This document shows positions 12,086-22,800 of a DNA stretch of 64,000 nucleotides, in pieces (the first letter of the stretch is position 1; each line of letters opens with the position of its first letter). The translations under genes and the position numbers were made by a program. Source of the stretch: Eudorina sp. 2006-703-Eu-15 (taxonomy: Eukaryota > Chlorophyta > Chlorophyceae > Chlamydomonadales > Volvocaceae). The notes beneath the pieces were generated by a model. That model saw only the letters and a program-made list of their open reading frames with translations, was not told the DNA's origin and did not search any database. The stretch covers positions 558,501-622,500 of the forward strand of contig BDSI01000070.1 in NCBI GenBank assembly GCA_003117195.1, given 5' to 3'.

Positions 12086-13001
12086 GAGGTGTTCGGTTTG
12101 CTGCCCTGTATAGCTCACCCGCAACAAAGCGTATCAGGACATCCGGCTGCCAGATTCCAGCCCCGGGCGGCCTGTACCACAGAAGCCGTTCCGCGGGCTT
12201 GGCGCGAGTTCACTCTATCGCAGCTTATCACTTGCGCTCCAACATCCGGGGGTGTCATGACCCAGAGTATGTCGGAAAGCAAGCCCACTGACGAAACGGG
12301 CCCCTTCGGACCTGTTTAGAATGATCGGGCGAAGTTGTGGCTGCCGTAAGGAGCGTCAAGTCGTTTTGTTGGCCATCAGAGTATACGCAGTAATGTGCCC
12401 ATATGATGGCTGGATTACAGGCTTCGCTGGCGGCCGGACAATCGGGTTTTTGTGGGATTTTACAGACTGATCTTTATAAAATGAGGCAACGCATCGCAGC
12501 GGATTTTTCGGACACCGCCGTTGTGGACGAGAACGTATAAAAATGGGTTACGGAACTCCGTCGTCCGCCCACCCTCGCCCACAAACCCATACATCCACGG
12601 CAACGGAAAGATGCCTAAAGACGCAATGTCCAGAAAAGAACGCCAATATGAACCGTTCCCACGCAACTGCGCGCTGCCGCTGGATTCCAGGGCTCCCGCG
12701 TCCACCAGCCGCGTCCCGGTGGTCCCAACTAAACATGTATAAGCATATTCATATATTTGCTTGCAGTGCCCGGCAATATCACGGCGCCCTATTACCCGCA
12801 GGTGGTAACCGCCACCCTCCCATATGGATCTACGCGAAAGAGAATCATTTCCGCCACCCCCCTCTTGTATGGTCTAAATCCGGCGCAGCGGGGAAGCAGG
12901 GACAGTGCCCATGAGCCTCTCGCCCGTTCGGGAGGGCTGCACAGCGCGAATTGAAGCATGGAAGCCCCAGTCCGTCCCCAGCCGCCACTCTCAGCGGGCG
13001 A

Positions 13002-16000
13002 TCACGGCATCAGCATCACGTCCTGGTACGCCACCAGGAACTCGCCCACCATCCCGCGGTCAGGCGTCACGTTCGCCATGCCGTACACCGGCGCCGAGCC
13101 CTGCTTCGCTGCCGTCGCCGCGGCCTCCGGGTTCTCCAGCTGCTCCGCCACACCACGCTTCAGCGCCGCCACCAGCGCCGGCGCGACGGACGCGTTCATA
13201 GCGGTGAAGCAGAAGTGCAGCGCCGGCGGCGCCTGCAGCGCGTTCAGGTGCCAGCCGCGCTCCGTCAACCAGTCGTTGAGCACGTACACGTTGACCTGGC
13301 GTGGGTTGCGGCTGCGGAACGCCACGACGCCCATCTCCGGCGCACCGATTACCTCCAGCTCCGGAACCTGGTCGACAATCCCCTGGACCAGCGTGTCGCG
13401 CGCGTCCATGATGCGACGGGTGGCGGCCAGCAGGCCCTCCTCGCCCAGGTGCACCAGCGAAGCCCAGGCGGTGGCGATGAGGGCGCCGGGGCGGCTGCCG
13501 GCCAGACCGGGCGAGATGTAGAGACCGCCCGTCCAGTCCGTGATGCGGGTGTACTGGTGGGCGCGGAGCTCGGGACAGCTGTACAGCACCACGCTGGTGC
13601 CCTTGTGGGCCTGGCCGAACTTGTGCGTGTCAACCTGGATACGAGGGTAGCGGTGCGGGAGGCGGGTGAGGGCACCTCGAAACGTCTTCAGCGCGGGGAG
13701 GGACTTGGCGGCAAGGGAGGGGACAAACGAGGACCGGCGACCGACGCTAGTGGTGGACTGTTGAAGGTAAGAGAAGGACCGGTACGGACGCATGGACCCT
13801 TGGATAGCTGTGGTATTAAGAGTTTGCGTGCATTCTCGTAGGCACCATTGCGTGCCCCGCCGGAGATTGCTGAACCGCTGAGTGACGGCAGCGCTCACCG
13901 ACATGGAAGTCACTCCCTTGACGCTGAAGTCGAAAGGCGGCACATGACCGCCCAGGCGGCGCACGAAGGGCAGACAGAAGCCCCCCAGGCAGGCGTCCAC
14001 GTGGCAGCAGATGCCCTTCTGGTAAGCCAGCTTCGCTATCCCCTGCGGGGAGAGGGGTACCCACGTTGCACCGTGTGTCACAAGGTGAGTTCCCGCAGCT
14101 TCTGCTTCGACATGCGGCTGTGGTGATCTGCTTCAGCCGCTGCCAGGCGAGCTAAATCTTGCGCCGCCGCATCAAAAGACGCCGATTGTTCAGCAGGACG
14201 GTGTGGTGGGGGTCTGGGCGATGAACCCACCACGGCGTCGGTTTCCTCCAGGGTGGCCTCGCCCGTATCGCCTGCCGTGGTCAGCGCGAGATGCACCACG
14301 GCCCTGTGCCCCCGGCGCCCTGCGGTCCTACACGTCACCGCCCACCTGTACGTCATCCACCAGCCCATGCGGGAAGCCGGGTGCGGACGCCACCAGGATG
14401 GCCGTGTTGCGGTTCAAGTAGGGGCGAACGGCTGCCGCGGACAGGCGGAAGTCCCGACCCACGGGCACCACATGCAGCTTGATCTTGAAGTACTCGGCCG
14501 CCTGCGGATGACACCCACATCACCCACGGCCAACAAGGGTAACCGCCCCGGGGCCCGTGGGAAGCGCTGGGAAGTCCAGCCCCTAAAAGTGTCTGCTCAA
14601 GCCGGAGCCCACCCTCAACAGAACGTCAGCTACCTATTCCCTGCAGGTACTGCAGCGCAGTGTTCCGATGAAAAACGTCCTGCGGGCGACCTGTGGGGTG
14701 AGCTCACCGCGGGGTGAGAGGGAGATGTGTCCGTCCCCCCGCACCTTCCAGTACGCCGCGTGCGCCGAGACGCCAATAATCATCTCCGGCTCCCGGATCC
14801 CCTTCTTGGCCGCCATGTAGTCCCGGCTGGCCTTGATGGCCGACAGGATGCTCTCCGTGCCGCCAGAGGTCATGGCGCCGCACACCTGCGCATGCAAGAT
14901 GGCACGGGTGGCGCGCAGCATTGCGGCTTGGATTCATGGATTGCATGGCAACGGATGTCACGTTCGCTTGGCATGCATGGTGCGAGGGCAGCTATGGGCA
15001 GGCAGGCAGCTGGGCCGCGGCGTGATCGTGTTTGCTGCCCCAGCCGACCCAAATCTGTAATGCCGATTTCTGACATTGGATAACCCATGAGCAATCGTAC
15101 TCCATAGCACAACTCGCTCACGGTATCCCATCTTATCTTAACCGTGTGGGGATGCAACGGCACCGCATATACCCTCGCACCGCAGCGCACCTTGGGGTTG
15201 AGGCTGCTCGGCCCGCCGCCCAGCAGGTCCGCCGTGATGGAAACAACCTCGGCCTCCATTTGCCGCACGCTAGGGAAAGCGTCCGCGTGGAGTGGGTTGG
15301 TGAGACTGAAGACCTTGTAGGTTTCATCGAGCAAGCAGCGGTGCTCGCTGTCCACCGGCATGTACACCGCACCGCTGAGGGCGACCTCAGCATCGCCACG
15401 AAGCTGTCCAGGGCCCATGCGGCATCCGGCACGAACGCACTATGAAGGGCAAGCTCGATATGCTCGCGCAATAGGTAGCCGCGCGGGGCTGGATGTTAGA
15501 TGGTGGTTTCATCAAGGGCCCTGCTTGTGTTGAATGCCCTCCACCTTGCCCCTCAAGTTGTGAACCCACGCTGACATGCACGCCCGATTCCCTGTTCGCT
15601 AAATGCACCGCTGCCTACCTGCACGTCCCTTGCTGCACGATGCTGCAGTCGCGTGATGACCTCCTCTGCTGGCGTGCCGGTACGAGGCAACGACGTCAGC
15701 TTATCAGTTTCATGGTCTGCGCGCTTTGCGAGTATTGACTCCTTCATTTTAGCTTTTTCTTTCGCGATTAAGGACGCGAAGGGCGGCAGAGAGCGGACGA
15801 CGCTGAAGATGACCGGCAAAACACCGCGCTCCGTGATGGGCCGCAGCAGTCTGAGCCCGGATTTAATCGTGCGATTTAATAGAAGGCATATCATTGCCGT
15901 GATCAGCACGATCGTTGCTGCATCTAAGCCACCCAACCAGTCGTTAACTTGAGAGCGCGCGGCCGCGCCGTGGCGTTGAACACTGCTTGACAGGGACTCA

Positions 16001-16113
16001 ATATATGGATTAATGGTATGCAAGAAGTCCGTTCCATACACCGAAGCTCGAAGGACAAGTTCAGGAGGTAGGCGCTCGGCAACAGGCCTGAGAAGGCCGG
16101 CAAACACGTCCAT
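13002..16113 (-). CDS. Sphingosine-1-phosphate lyase (PLP-dependent, membrane-anchored)
   Basis: Cleaves sphingosine-1-phosphate to a fatty aldehyde and phosphoethanolamine, the exit step of sphingolipid breakdown, at the ER membrane in other eukaryotes. Six in-phase exons: 15619-16113, 15191-15403, 14745-14885, 14346-14501, 13899-14042, 13002-13634; 593 residues (the human enzyme is 568). The start is the ATG at 16113; the frame extends upstream only to a TTG. One membrane segment, [14 protein letters not shown], near residues 63-82. Then [50 protein letters not shown] (PLP phosphate site), [13 protein letters not shown] (Asp351 for the pyridine nitrogen) and [13 protein letters not shown], where Lys388 should bind PLP. 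All family blocks are present. Head to head with the next gene, 264 bases away. Confidence 0.93.
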
Positions 16114-16377
16114 TCCTGTGTTATAATTTACAAGCGATATTGCCTTGTGTGCCTCACGAAAGACGTAGGGGCGAACGGGCAAGCCCAGAAATGCAAATCA
16201 GAAGATTGCAATTTGACGTACATTTTCAAACGTCGGAACCGTTTACGAGGACGCATCTTTCCTTCACGGTCTGCTTCCGAACAACACGCTTTCGCCGTGT
16301 CAAATTTTTTCATAACAAATAAATACGCGTTATATATCGGACACCGCATGTAGGTTTTCGGGGAGTGACTTGCCATC
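16114..16377. promoter_or_regulatory. Short divergent promoter, SPL (-) / coiled-coil gene (+)
   Basis: 264 bases between two ATGs that point apart. TATATAT at about 16331-16337 lies ~45 bases upstream of the rightward ATG and could be its TATA box. Both 5' UTRs must be very short. Confidence 0.5.
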
Positions 16378-18924
16378 ATGTTTGGTCTTGGGGCGCGGCG
16401 CAAGGCGGATGATGAGGCCAGGCGGCTTCAGGCATTAACACAAGAACTCCAACAGGTAAGGATTCCAGTCTGCTGCAAACGCGGTGAACGCGCGCTACTC
16501 TCGCTTGCGGTCGATTTCTGCCACACAGCCTGCCCAGCGAACGCCTGAGATGTTTAATGTGGCCGCCGATCCCTCTTTCAGGCCCAAGACACACTACGTG
16601 AGGCGACGGAGCGAGCTGAAAAGGCGGAGGCCCAGGCTGCGTTCTTAGGGTCGCAGAACCGGGCGCTTGCGGCCAAGGTACATACAAGTATATGCATTTT
16701 TCAGGCCGCAAGGCAGTAAATCTCCGTGTGACCGTGATGGTAGCCAGAGTCTTTCACGTCACGTGCAGTGTCTGTGGGCCTCATGACGTCTTTTGGGGTA
16801 CGCGTGTACCTGTTCCCCAGGCCGCAACTCTCGACACGTGCAACTCCACCGGCGCCCGCCATAATTTTCGCGTGCAGGTGCATCGCCTCGCCTTGCAGCG
16901 TGTCGAATTGCTGAACGATAAAGAACGTGTTGAGAAGGAGAACAAGGAGCTACACATCTCCAACCTGAAGCTGGACAATGAGGCACGGGTCGCAAAGGCA
17001 GCGCAGGCGGATGCGTGGCAGGTGACTTGGGTATGACAAACCGTGGATGAGGGGTATCACGTTCGTTGTGACCTGCAAAATGGACATTACTGGGCTGACA
17101 TGACATTCATGCCGTCGGCGTGAATGGAAATCCGACACAGGGTGAGACGCAGCAAAATACACAGCAGTTGCTGCCCTACTTTCCTCTACAGGTCACCAAC
17201 CTAAAGCGAGCATTGCGGCAGCAGGCTGTTGAGCACGAAAAGAAGATTTCGAGCCTCAAGCGGCGCACTAAAGCGCTACTGTCGGCAATCCTGCCCGGTG
17301 GGCACGTCAAGTCGACTGGTGACCTCCCGGCCACGCCCGAGTCGCCAACCGCGGGGGGAGAGCTGGAGATGGATGACCTGTGGGACGCACCACTCGCCCT
17401 GGTGCGGTTTCTGTCGTGCAAGATTGTGGGCCTGTCTGTTGCAGGTCGTACACATTCCCACTAGGTTTCCAGGCGTCGTGAAGCATTAGCACGGAGTCGT
17501 CGCGAGACATGCACTCATATACGCCTCTCCCTAATGGCAGTTTGGCCTTGAGTTGGAACGCCAGCCAAATGACCGCAACGTGGCCATGCGTCATGCTTTC
17601 CTCCCGCAGACGGGTTCGAGCACACCGGACGTGAACTCGCGCATTCGGGACATCGTTGGGTGCCTGTACGACGACTCGATCTCAGAAGACCAGGCGCTGG
17701 ATCAAATGACGGCCCTGACACAGGGGCTAAGCCAGAAGCCCGCACTAGCCGCTGCCGGGACGTCGCGCGGATGCAGCCCGCTGCCACTGCCAAAGTTGAC
17801 AGCGGACCAGGCTGGCCAGGCCGCGGAGAAGGTCGACGCGGCAACGGACCCGCAGACGGCGCGTCCCCGGCTGGTGGCCGACGTGTCAACGGAGACTCCC
17901 GCCGAGATGTCGTATATTGGGACGCCGCGAGACATGTCAGCGGCGCCGTCACAGGGTCCCGCTTCGCCTCGGCGACTGGCTGCAGCGGCCGTTCCGATGC
18001 TCGACCTTGCGGCGCTGGTTGCGCAGGCTATGGAGGAGGCGCCTCTCAGCGGCCGCAGCACTGCCAGCACGTCTGTGAGCACGGCCGCTGCCCCATCCTT
18101 TGCCAACCTGAGCCAGTTCGTCCTGGCGCAGCCAGAGAAGCTGCAGGTACGTGGATGAGTTGACTTCTTGGGGATGTCCGTTGTGTGGGTCGGAGCTGTA
18201 ACAACATGCGGTGAAACCAGGGATTTATCCGTAGGTATTAGTCGGACCCCAATTGACTTGAGTGTCGCCTTGACGTGTCTTGCAGAGGCTGATTCTGCGG
18301 CACGCGGCGGCAACGAGCGTGAAGCATGGTGGCCCCGCGCCTGCTGCCCAGTCCCCATACGGCGCCGGCCTCCTGCCCGGTGCGGCCTCAAGGACTGCCG
18401 ACATGTACACAGTCGGCAACTCAGCAGTAGGCACGGCAGACCCAACGCAGCTGGGAAGCGCCTCGATGTTGACCGCCCGCCCCAGCTTGACGAGCAGGCT
18501 TTTCGGCTTGGGGAACAGCAACATCGCGAACCGCCCGCCAACGACTGCACCGACTCTGCAAGACGCGGCCGGTGTGAGCAGCAGTACGGCCGGCGCAGTC
18601 TCGGCTTCGGGCGTCACCGTCAGCCCTGCGAAGGCAGGCAAGCGGTCTGCAGCTCCGCCAAAGTTCGCTAAGCTGGACGGCCGCGGGAAGCTTGAGGGCC
18701 CTCCTCAGCCGCCGCCGTCATCCCAATCCACAGGTCCGATGTTGACAATGCCGGGGATCAAGATAGTCTCCGACCGTGAGGTTAGCGGCAACAGCAGCAG
18801 CCAGAAGCTGGGTGGTGGCCTTCCCTTCCAGTTCGCCAGCCAGGATGGGGACTTGAAGGAGTTGACATGGAACGGCAATTCCACCAGCGCCTTGGCCCTG
18901 TTTGGGGGGCGCGAAATGTCGTGA
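16378..18924 (+). CDS. Unrecognised coiled-coil protein, 590 residues
   Basis: Six in-phase exons: 16378-16455, 16582-16677, 16878-17021, 17192-17401, 17541-18146, 18286-18924. Residues 1 to about 140 are charged and heptad-like (DDEARRLQALTQELQQ, LREATERAEKAEAQ, LLNDKERVEKENKELHISN), predicting a long coiled coil. Residues ~150-590 are low-complexity Ala/Ser/Pro/Gly with short conserved-looking islands (RIRDIVGCLYDDSISEDQAL; MPGIKIVSDREVSG; LPFQFASQDGDLKELTW). No catalytic motif, signal peptide or membrane segment. I do not recognise the family; a scaffold or cytoskeletal role is only a guess from the coiled coil. The exon 4 donor at 17402 (GTGCGG) was chosen because it keeps phase with exon 5; a later donor is possible. 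TGTAA at about 19276 or 19351 may end the transcript. Confidence 0.72.
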
Positions 18925-19807
18925 GGTGCATGGGGTTGGTGCCGCGCACGTATCGTACCTAACTCATGTGGGTCGATTGTCGTCATTGCATAAGGTTGGC
19001 CGCGACCGCCATGCATGCAGCCCCGTCTCGGCGGATGGCATTCTGGGTAGCCAGGGGAAATAGGGTGTTCGCGAACTGAAAGGAACTGGTCAAGTGGAGG
19101 TTGGCATCCCCTTTGAATTGGTGGGTGGCTGGTGAATCTGGTCGGCGAAGAGTACCCATAGTGCCACTCCTCCGAGGAAGTCGAACAAGCTGATATCAGG
19201 GACGCCTGACCGTTTTGCAGGGGCACCATACTGGGGCTTGCCCTGGTATACACCGTTGATCCCTTTGGGGTCCGCTGTAACGTTCATTCATTCATGCAGT
19301 TTCGCAAGGTCCATGGAGTCTTGTTTTGGGTTCAAGAAGCCCTGGATGTCGTTGTAACGGTTACATCGTAATCCATCGTCGCGCAGGCGAAGACGGGCTG
19401 TACACGAGCCGTTAACATCAGGGCAGAAGTCAAGCACCGAAACAGGTGGCTAGAATGCACCACCTAAGCAGGCACACCGCGCCTGGCCAACCACATATAT
19501 AAACATTAGTACCGGGTATATAGGTGAGTCATTTCTACAAACTGCAACCTGCTCATGCCACAGTGGCATATCTTTACAAATGGTACGGGCCAGATAGATC
19601 ACCCGCAGATATCGTGCATCCTCAGCAAAACCCACGAACTACGCATCAAATCTCCGCCTCCAAGGGGGTGGGCTGTGCAGCTATACCAGCCAACGGCACC
19701 AATGAATCCCGACGCTCCGGGGTCGCAGCTCTTTAAAGACCGCATCTTACCCGCCTAATCAGCCGGCGGTGGATGGGACCAGGATGCCACAATTAGGGGG
19801 TAGCAAG
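18925..19807. other. Convergent intergenic region with retroposon-like element
   Basis: Two genes end here, the coiled-coil gene (+) and CLASP (-). TGTAA on the minus strand at 19574-19578 is a likely CLASP poly-A signal. The left part is occupied by the tailed element at 19014-19299. No other gene supported. Confidence 0.5.
19014..19299 (+). mobile_element. Tailed retroposon-like element, longest copy in window
   Basis: The last ~65 bases (from TACTGGGGCTTGC at about 19229) match the insertion at 37.43 kb with about four mismatches. The order is hairpin GATCCC-TTT-GGGGTC (19258-19272), then GCTGTAAC, then an (ATTC)-type tail. CATGCAG flanks a possible full unit: 19014-19020 and 19293-19299. 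If that is the target duplication, the element is ~272 bases; a 7-base match can occur by chance, so only the right 65 bases are firm. The minus strand of the element carries a 65-codon open frame (19090-19287). Confidence 0.5.
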
Positions 19808-22800
19808 TCAGGACTCGTAGACGCCGCTGCCCCCCTGTATGAGCGGGTGCTGTGAGACGTCCTGCTGGCACGCGTCCACAGCGACGCCATGCTGTTTAAG
19901 ATAGTATATGCACAGTAGGTTGAAGGATGGGGCGGCCAGAACTTGAAGAACGTCGCGGACCCTGCAGGCGACATGAGACATATGTCAGTCAGGTCACGGT
20001 GTCAGGAAACGGCAAGTTTCAAAGAGGCATCACGCAAACTGACTTATAAAACAGCAGGATTGACTTACCCATGGCCAAGGCGATACCAGAGCCCTGAGGA
20101 TGCGAGGACTGCGCTGCGCCGCACGCAAGTCTCCGGGTCCGACAGGTTGGCGATTAGTGCTTCTAGGAGTGTATTGCGGGTCTCAGTGTTCGCCTGGAAC
20201 GCGATGCGCTGCAGCTCCGCGCGGTCCAGTCTGCAGGGGCGTGAGCGGCAGTGCAGCATGGACGCCTGACAATTTCACTATGACGGCCCTTCAAGCGGCT
20301 CACTGTGCAATGCACCAGGAACGGGCTCTGGGTCACCCACGGAACTGAATGTAACCCACCTCGTTATCAACTGGCGGATGCCGTCCAGAATTGCCACGAC
20401 CCGTGCGCCCTTATCGCGCGCACGCAAGTGCGTGTCGCGTTCACGCTGCAGCAGCTGGTGCAGTAGCAGCACCGCGTGGCGCTCGTTGCAGACGGACAGA
20501 AGGCTCTGCAGCGCCTGACCTGCTGTCATCACAACCTGCATTCAAGACGGACAGCTACAAGGTTGGAAATCGGCGGGCCATGGTGACGGGCCGCAATGAA
20601 TCGGGCATCCGCGGTAAGCAATGCCGTGCTAGCAGCAAGAATAAACTTGCATTCTACCGTTATTACGAAGCTTTACTCTGAACTCACATCACGGTGAAGG
20701 TCGCCGCACCCTTGCAGCAAGAGACTGAGCTGGCTCTCCAGGTTGTTGTCCGTGAACAGGTGCGGCTGGCGCAGCAGCAGTTCCTTAAGCAGCCAAAACG
20801 CCCATGTGCGGATCCCGTACGCTGGCTGCTGAACCCATGAGCTGACCTCCACCATGAGCTGCAAACGTTCGAAAGCCATATGAACCCGTCATTCCAGCAT
20901 TTAAGGATGCAGGACTTCAGCCACCCATTCGGGGCAAGTAACCAGGCACGAGGAGCTAAGAAGCAACGGTCCCCTACTCACCAGCGGGAACGTCCGCACC
21001 CAGGCGTCTTTGCTGCACTGATGGATGGCGTCGGCAAGATCCTCCATGGCCACGGCCTGCTGGTCCTTGCTGATCGACGGCGCAGCCCCGCCACCGGCCT
21101 GCCCACTACCAACGGCAATGCGCGCCGCGTCGAGCAGGCGCGCCAAGAACACCAGCTGCGCGTTTGGCTCATGCGGTACCTGAAGGGGTCGCCGCGGGCC
21201 CTGTGATGCTGCGGGCGCTGTTGTGCTCATGTGGTAATTGTAACTGTACTGCGCGCCACCGGTGAGTCCTTGCCCGCTCGCGCCGACGGCCCCAGCTGCG
21301 CCAAAGGCTCCTTGCCCCGGCGAGCATGCCGGCCGTGCGCTGGCTGCGACGAGCTGAGTATGGGCGCGTTGGCTTGGCGTGCTTTGTTGACTGCTGGGCG
21401 CTGGGCCGGTTCGGCAGCCTGCATTTGCAAGCACATCCACTTAAGACCATAGACGAGCGGTAAAGCGGTGGAGGCTCACTGGAGAAGGGTTAGGCAAAAG
21501 CAACGCAAAATGTTACCTGACGATGCTGGGGCCGCTGTGTTCGACGTTGGGGCCTGCGTCGGACTACACCGACTGTCGAATGGCTCCACGTAAGCGTCCT
21601 CGGAGGCTGGTTGCGAGGCCTGAGTCATATGAGAGTGTTGTGGTCCGAGAACTGGAGCCGCCATGGCTGCCGATGGCAACTGTCGCCGGATGTCACTGGT
21701 GGTCGCAGGGGCCATGCCCGTAACGGATAGCGTGGCCATGCCACACTGCAGCGACTGCATCGCGATGCCTCCGCCATCGCTCGAGCTGCCCACGGTTGCC
21801 TGGGACGATGGGCCCGGTGCATGAAGCGCCCCCAGGTACTTGCGAAGCGGCCCCTGCGAAGTATGGTATCGAAACTTGCTCGGAAGGCGTCCGACAATGC
21901 CACGCCATGCCATGCTTTACAAGCCAAGCTCGTGTCTCAAGAGTGCACGCTTTAGGGCGGCAGGCAGCACTGAAACAACGTTCTTGTCCGCGCGGCCGAT
22001 TGTGCACAAGACAAGGTAGCCACCAAGATACATCGACAAGGTATTGAACAACATCCCTCCTACCACGTCTGGGTTGTTGTGCTGGTACGCGATGTAGTTG
22101 ATGGGTTCGCGCGCCCACGGCATCGCCAGCAGCGAGTCAAGCACTTCCGCGGCGCGCTTTCGCAGGTCCGGGGTGCGGTCATCCAGCAGCGGGGCCAATC
22201 GGACAAGCCAGTGCCTGCACGAATCGAACGCATCGTGTCAGGTTGCCCAGGGGTTTCCGGCACCCTGCTATTCCGAATCTTACTTCAAGTGCGTGGCGTT
22301 GATGGCGCCCCATTGCTCGACGTTGGTCTTGAAAAACTCTAGCGCCGTCTGTTTGGCGCGCGGTAGCTTAACCACCTCCAGGCACTTGCTCAGCACCGGC
22401 ACAAGCACGTCAGGACGATAAGCCCGGCCGCATTCTGCGGGTGAACCCGGACCAACGCAAGCAAGCTGTAGTTGACACAGGCCACAGAGTATCTAGTCCA
22501 TTAAGTTCTGACACCCGCTGCAGTCGTAAAGGCAACACGGAGCCAACATTCCGGCCTGCTGTGCGGTTGCCGGTGCAAACCAGCGTCATCACCTTTGATC
22601 GCAGAACGCGGCCCTACCCGGACCGATACTAACGCTCCCATGCACCAGAAAGGCCATGGTCGCCTAGGATGTGGACATCATCACGTCGCTGGAGATCACG
22701 ATCTGTTAAGTTTGCTCTTGCCCTCGGCACATTTTGTGTTTGTGTACCAGTTCGCTACGCCGCCCCACACACCTACCGTCAAGTAGCTCGCTGCACAAGG

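Larger units (their letters stand above)
9487..13001. other. 3.5-kb stretch without a supported gene
   Basis: Between the TPM-like gene (+) and the 3' end of sphingosine-phosphate lyase (-). It contains their 3' UTRs; TGTAA on the minus strand near 12459-12463 is a candidate poly-A signal for the lyase. It also holds a hairpin-bearing repeat at about 10560-10600 and a strong inverted repeat at 12037-12085. Open frames are short and have no recognisable motif. Confidence 0.5.

Noticed and set aside
16114..16182. Longer N-terminus for sphingosine-phosphate lyase starting at 16182
   Set aside because: The upstream codon is TTG, not ATG; the ATG at 16113 gives a length normal for the family.
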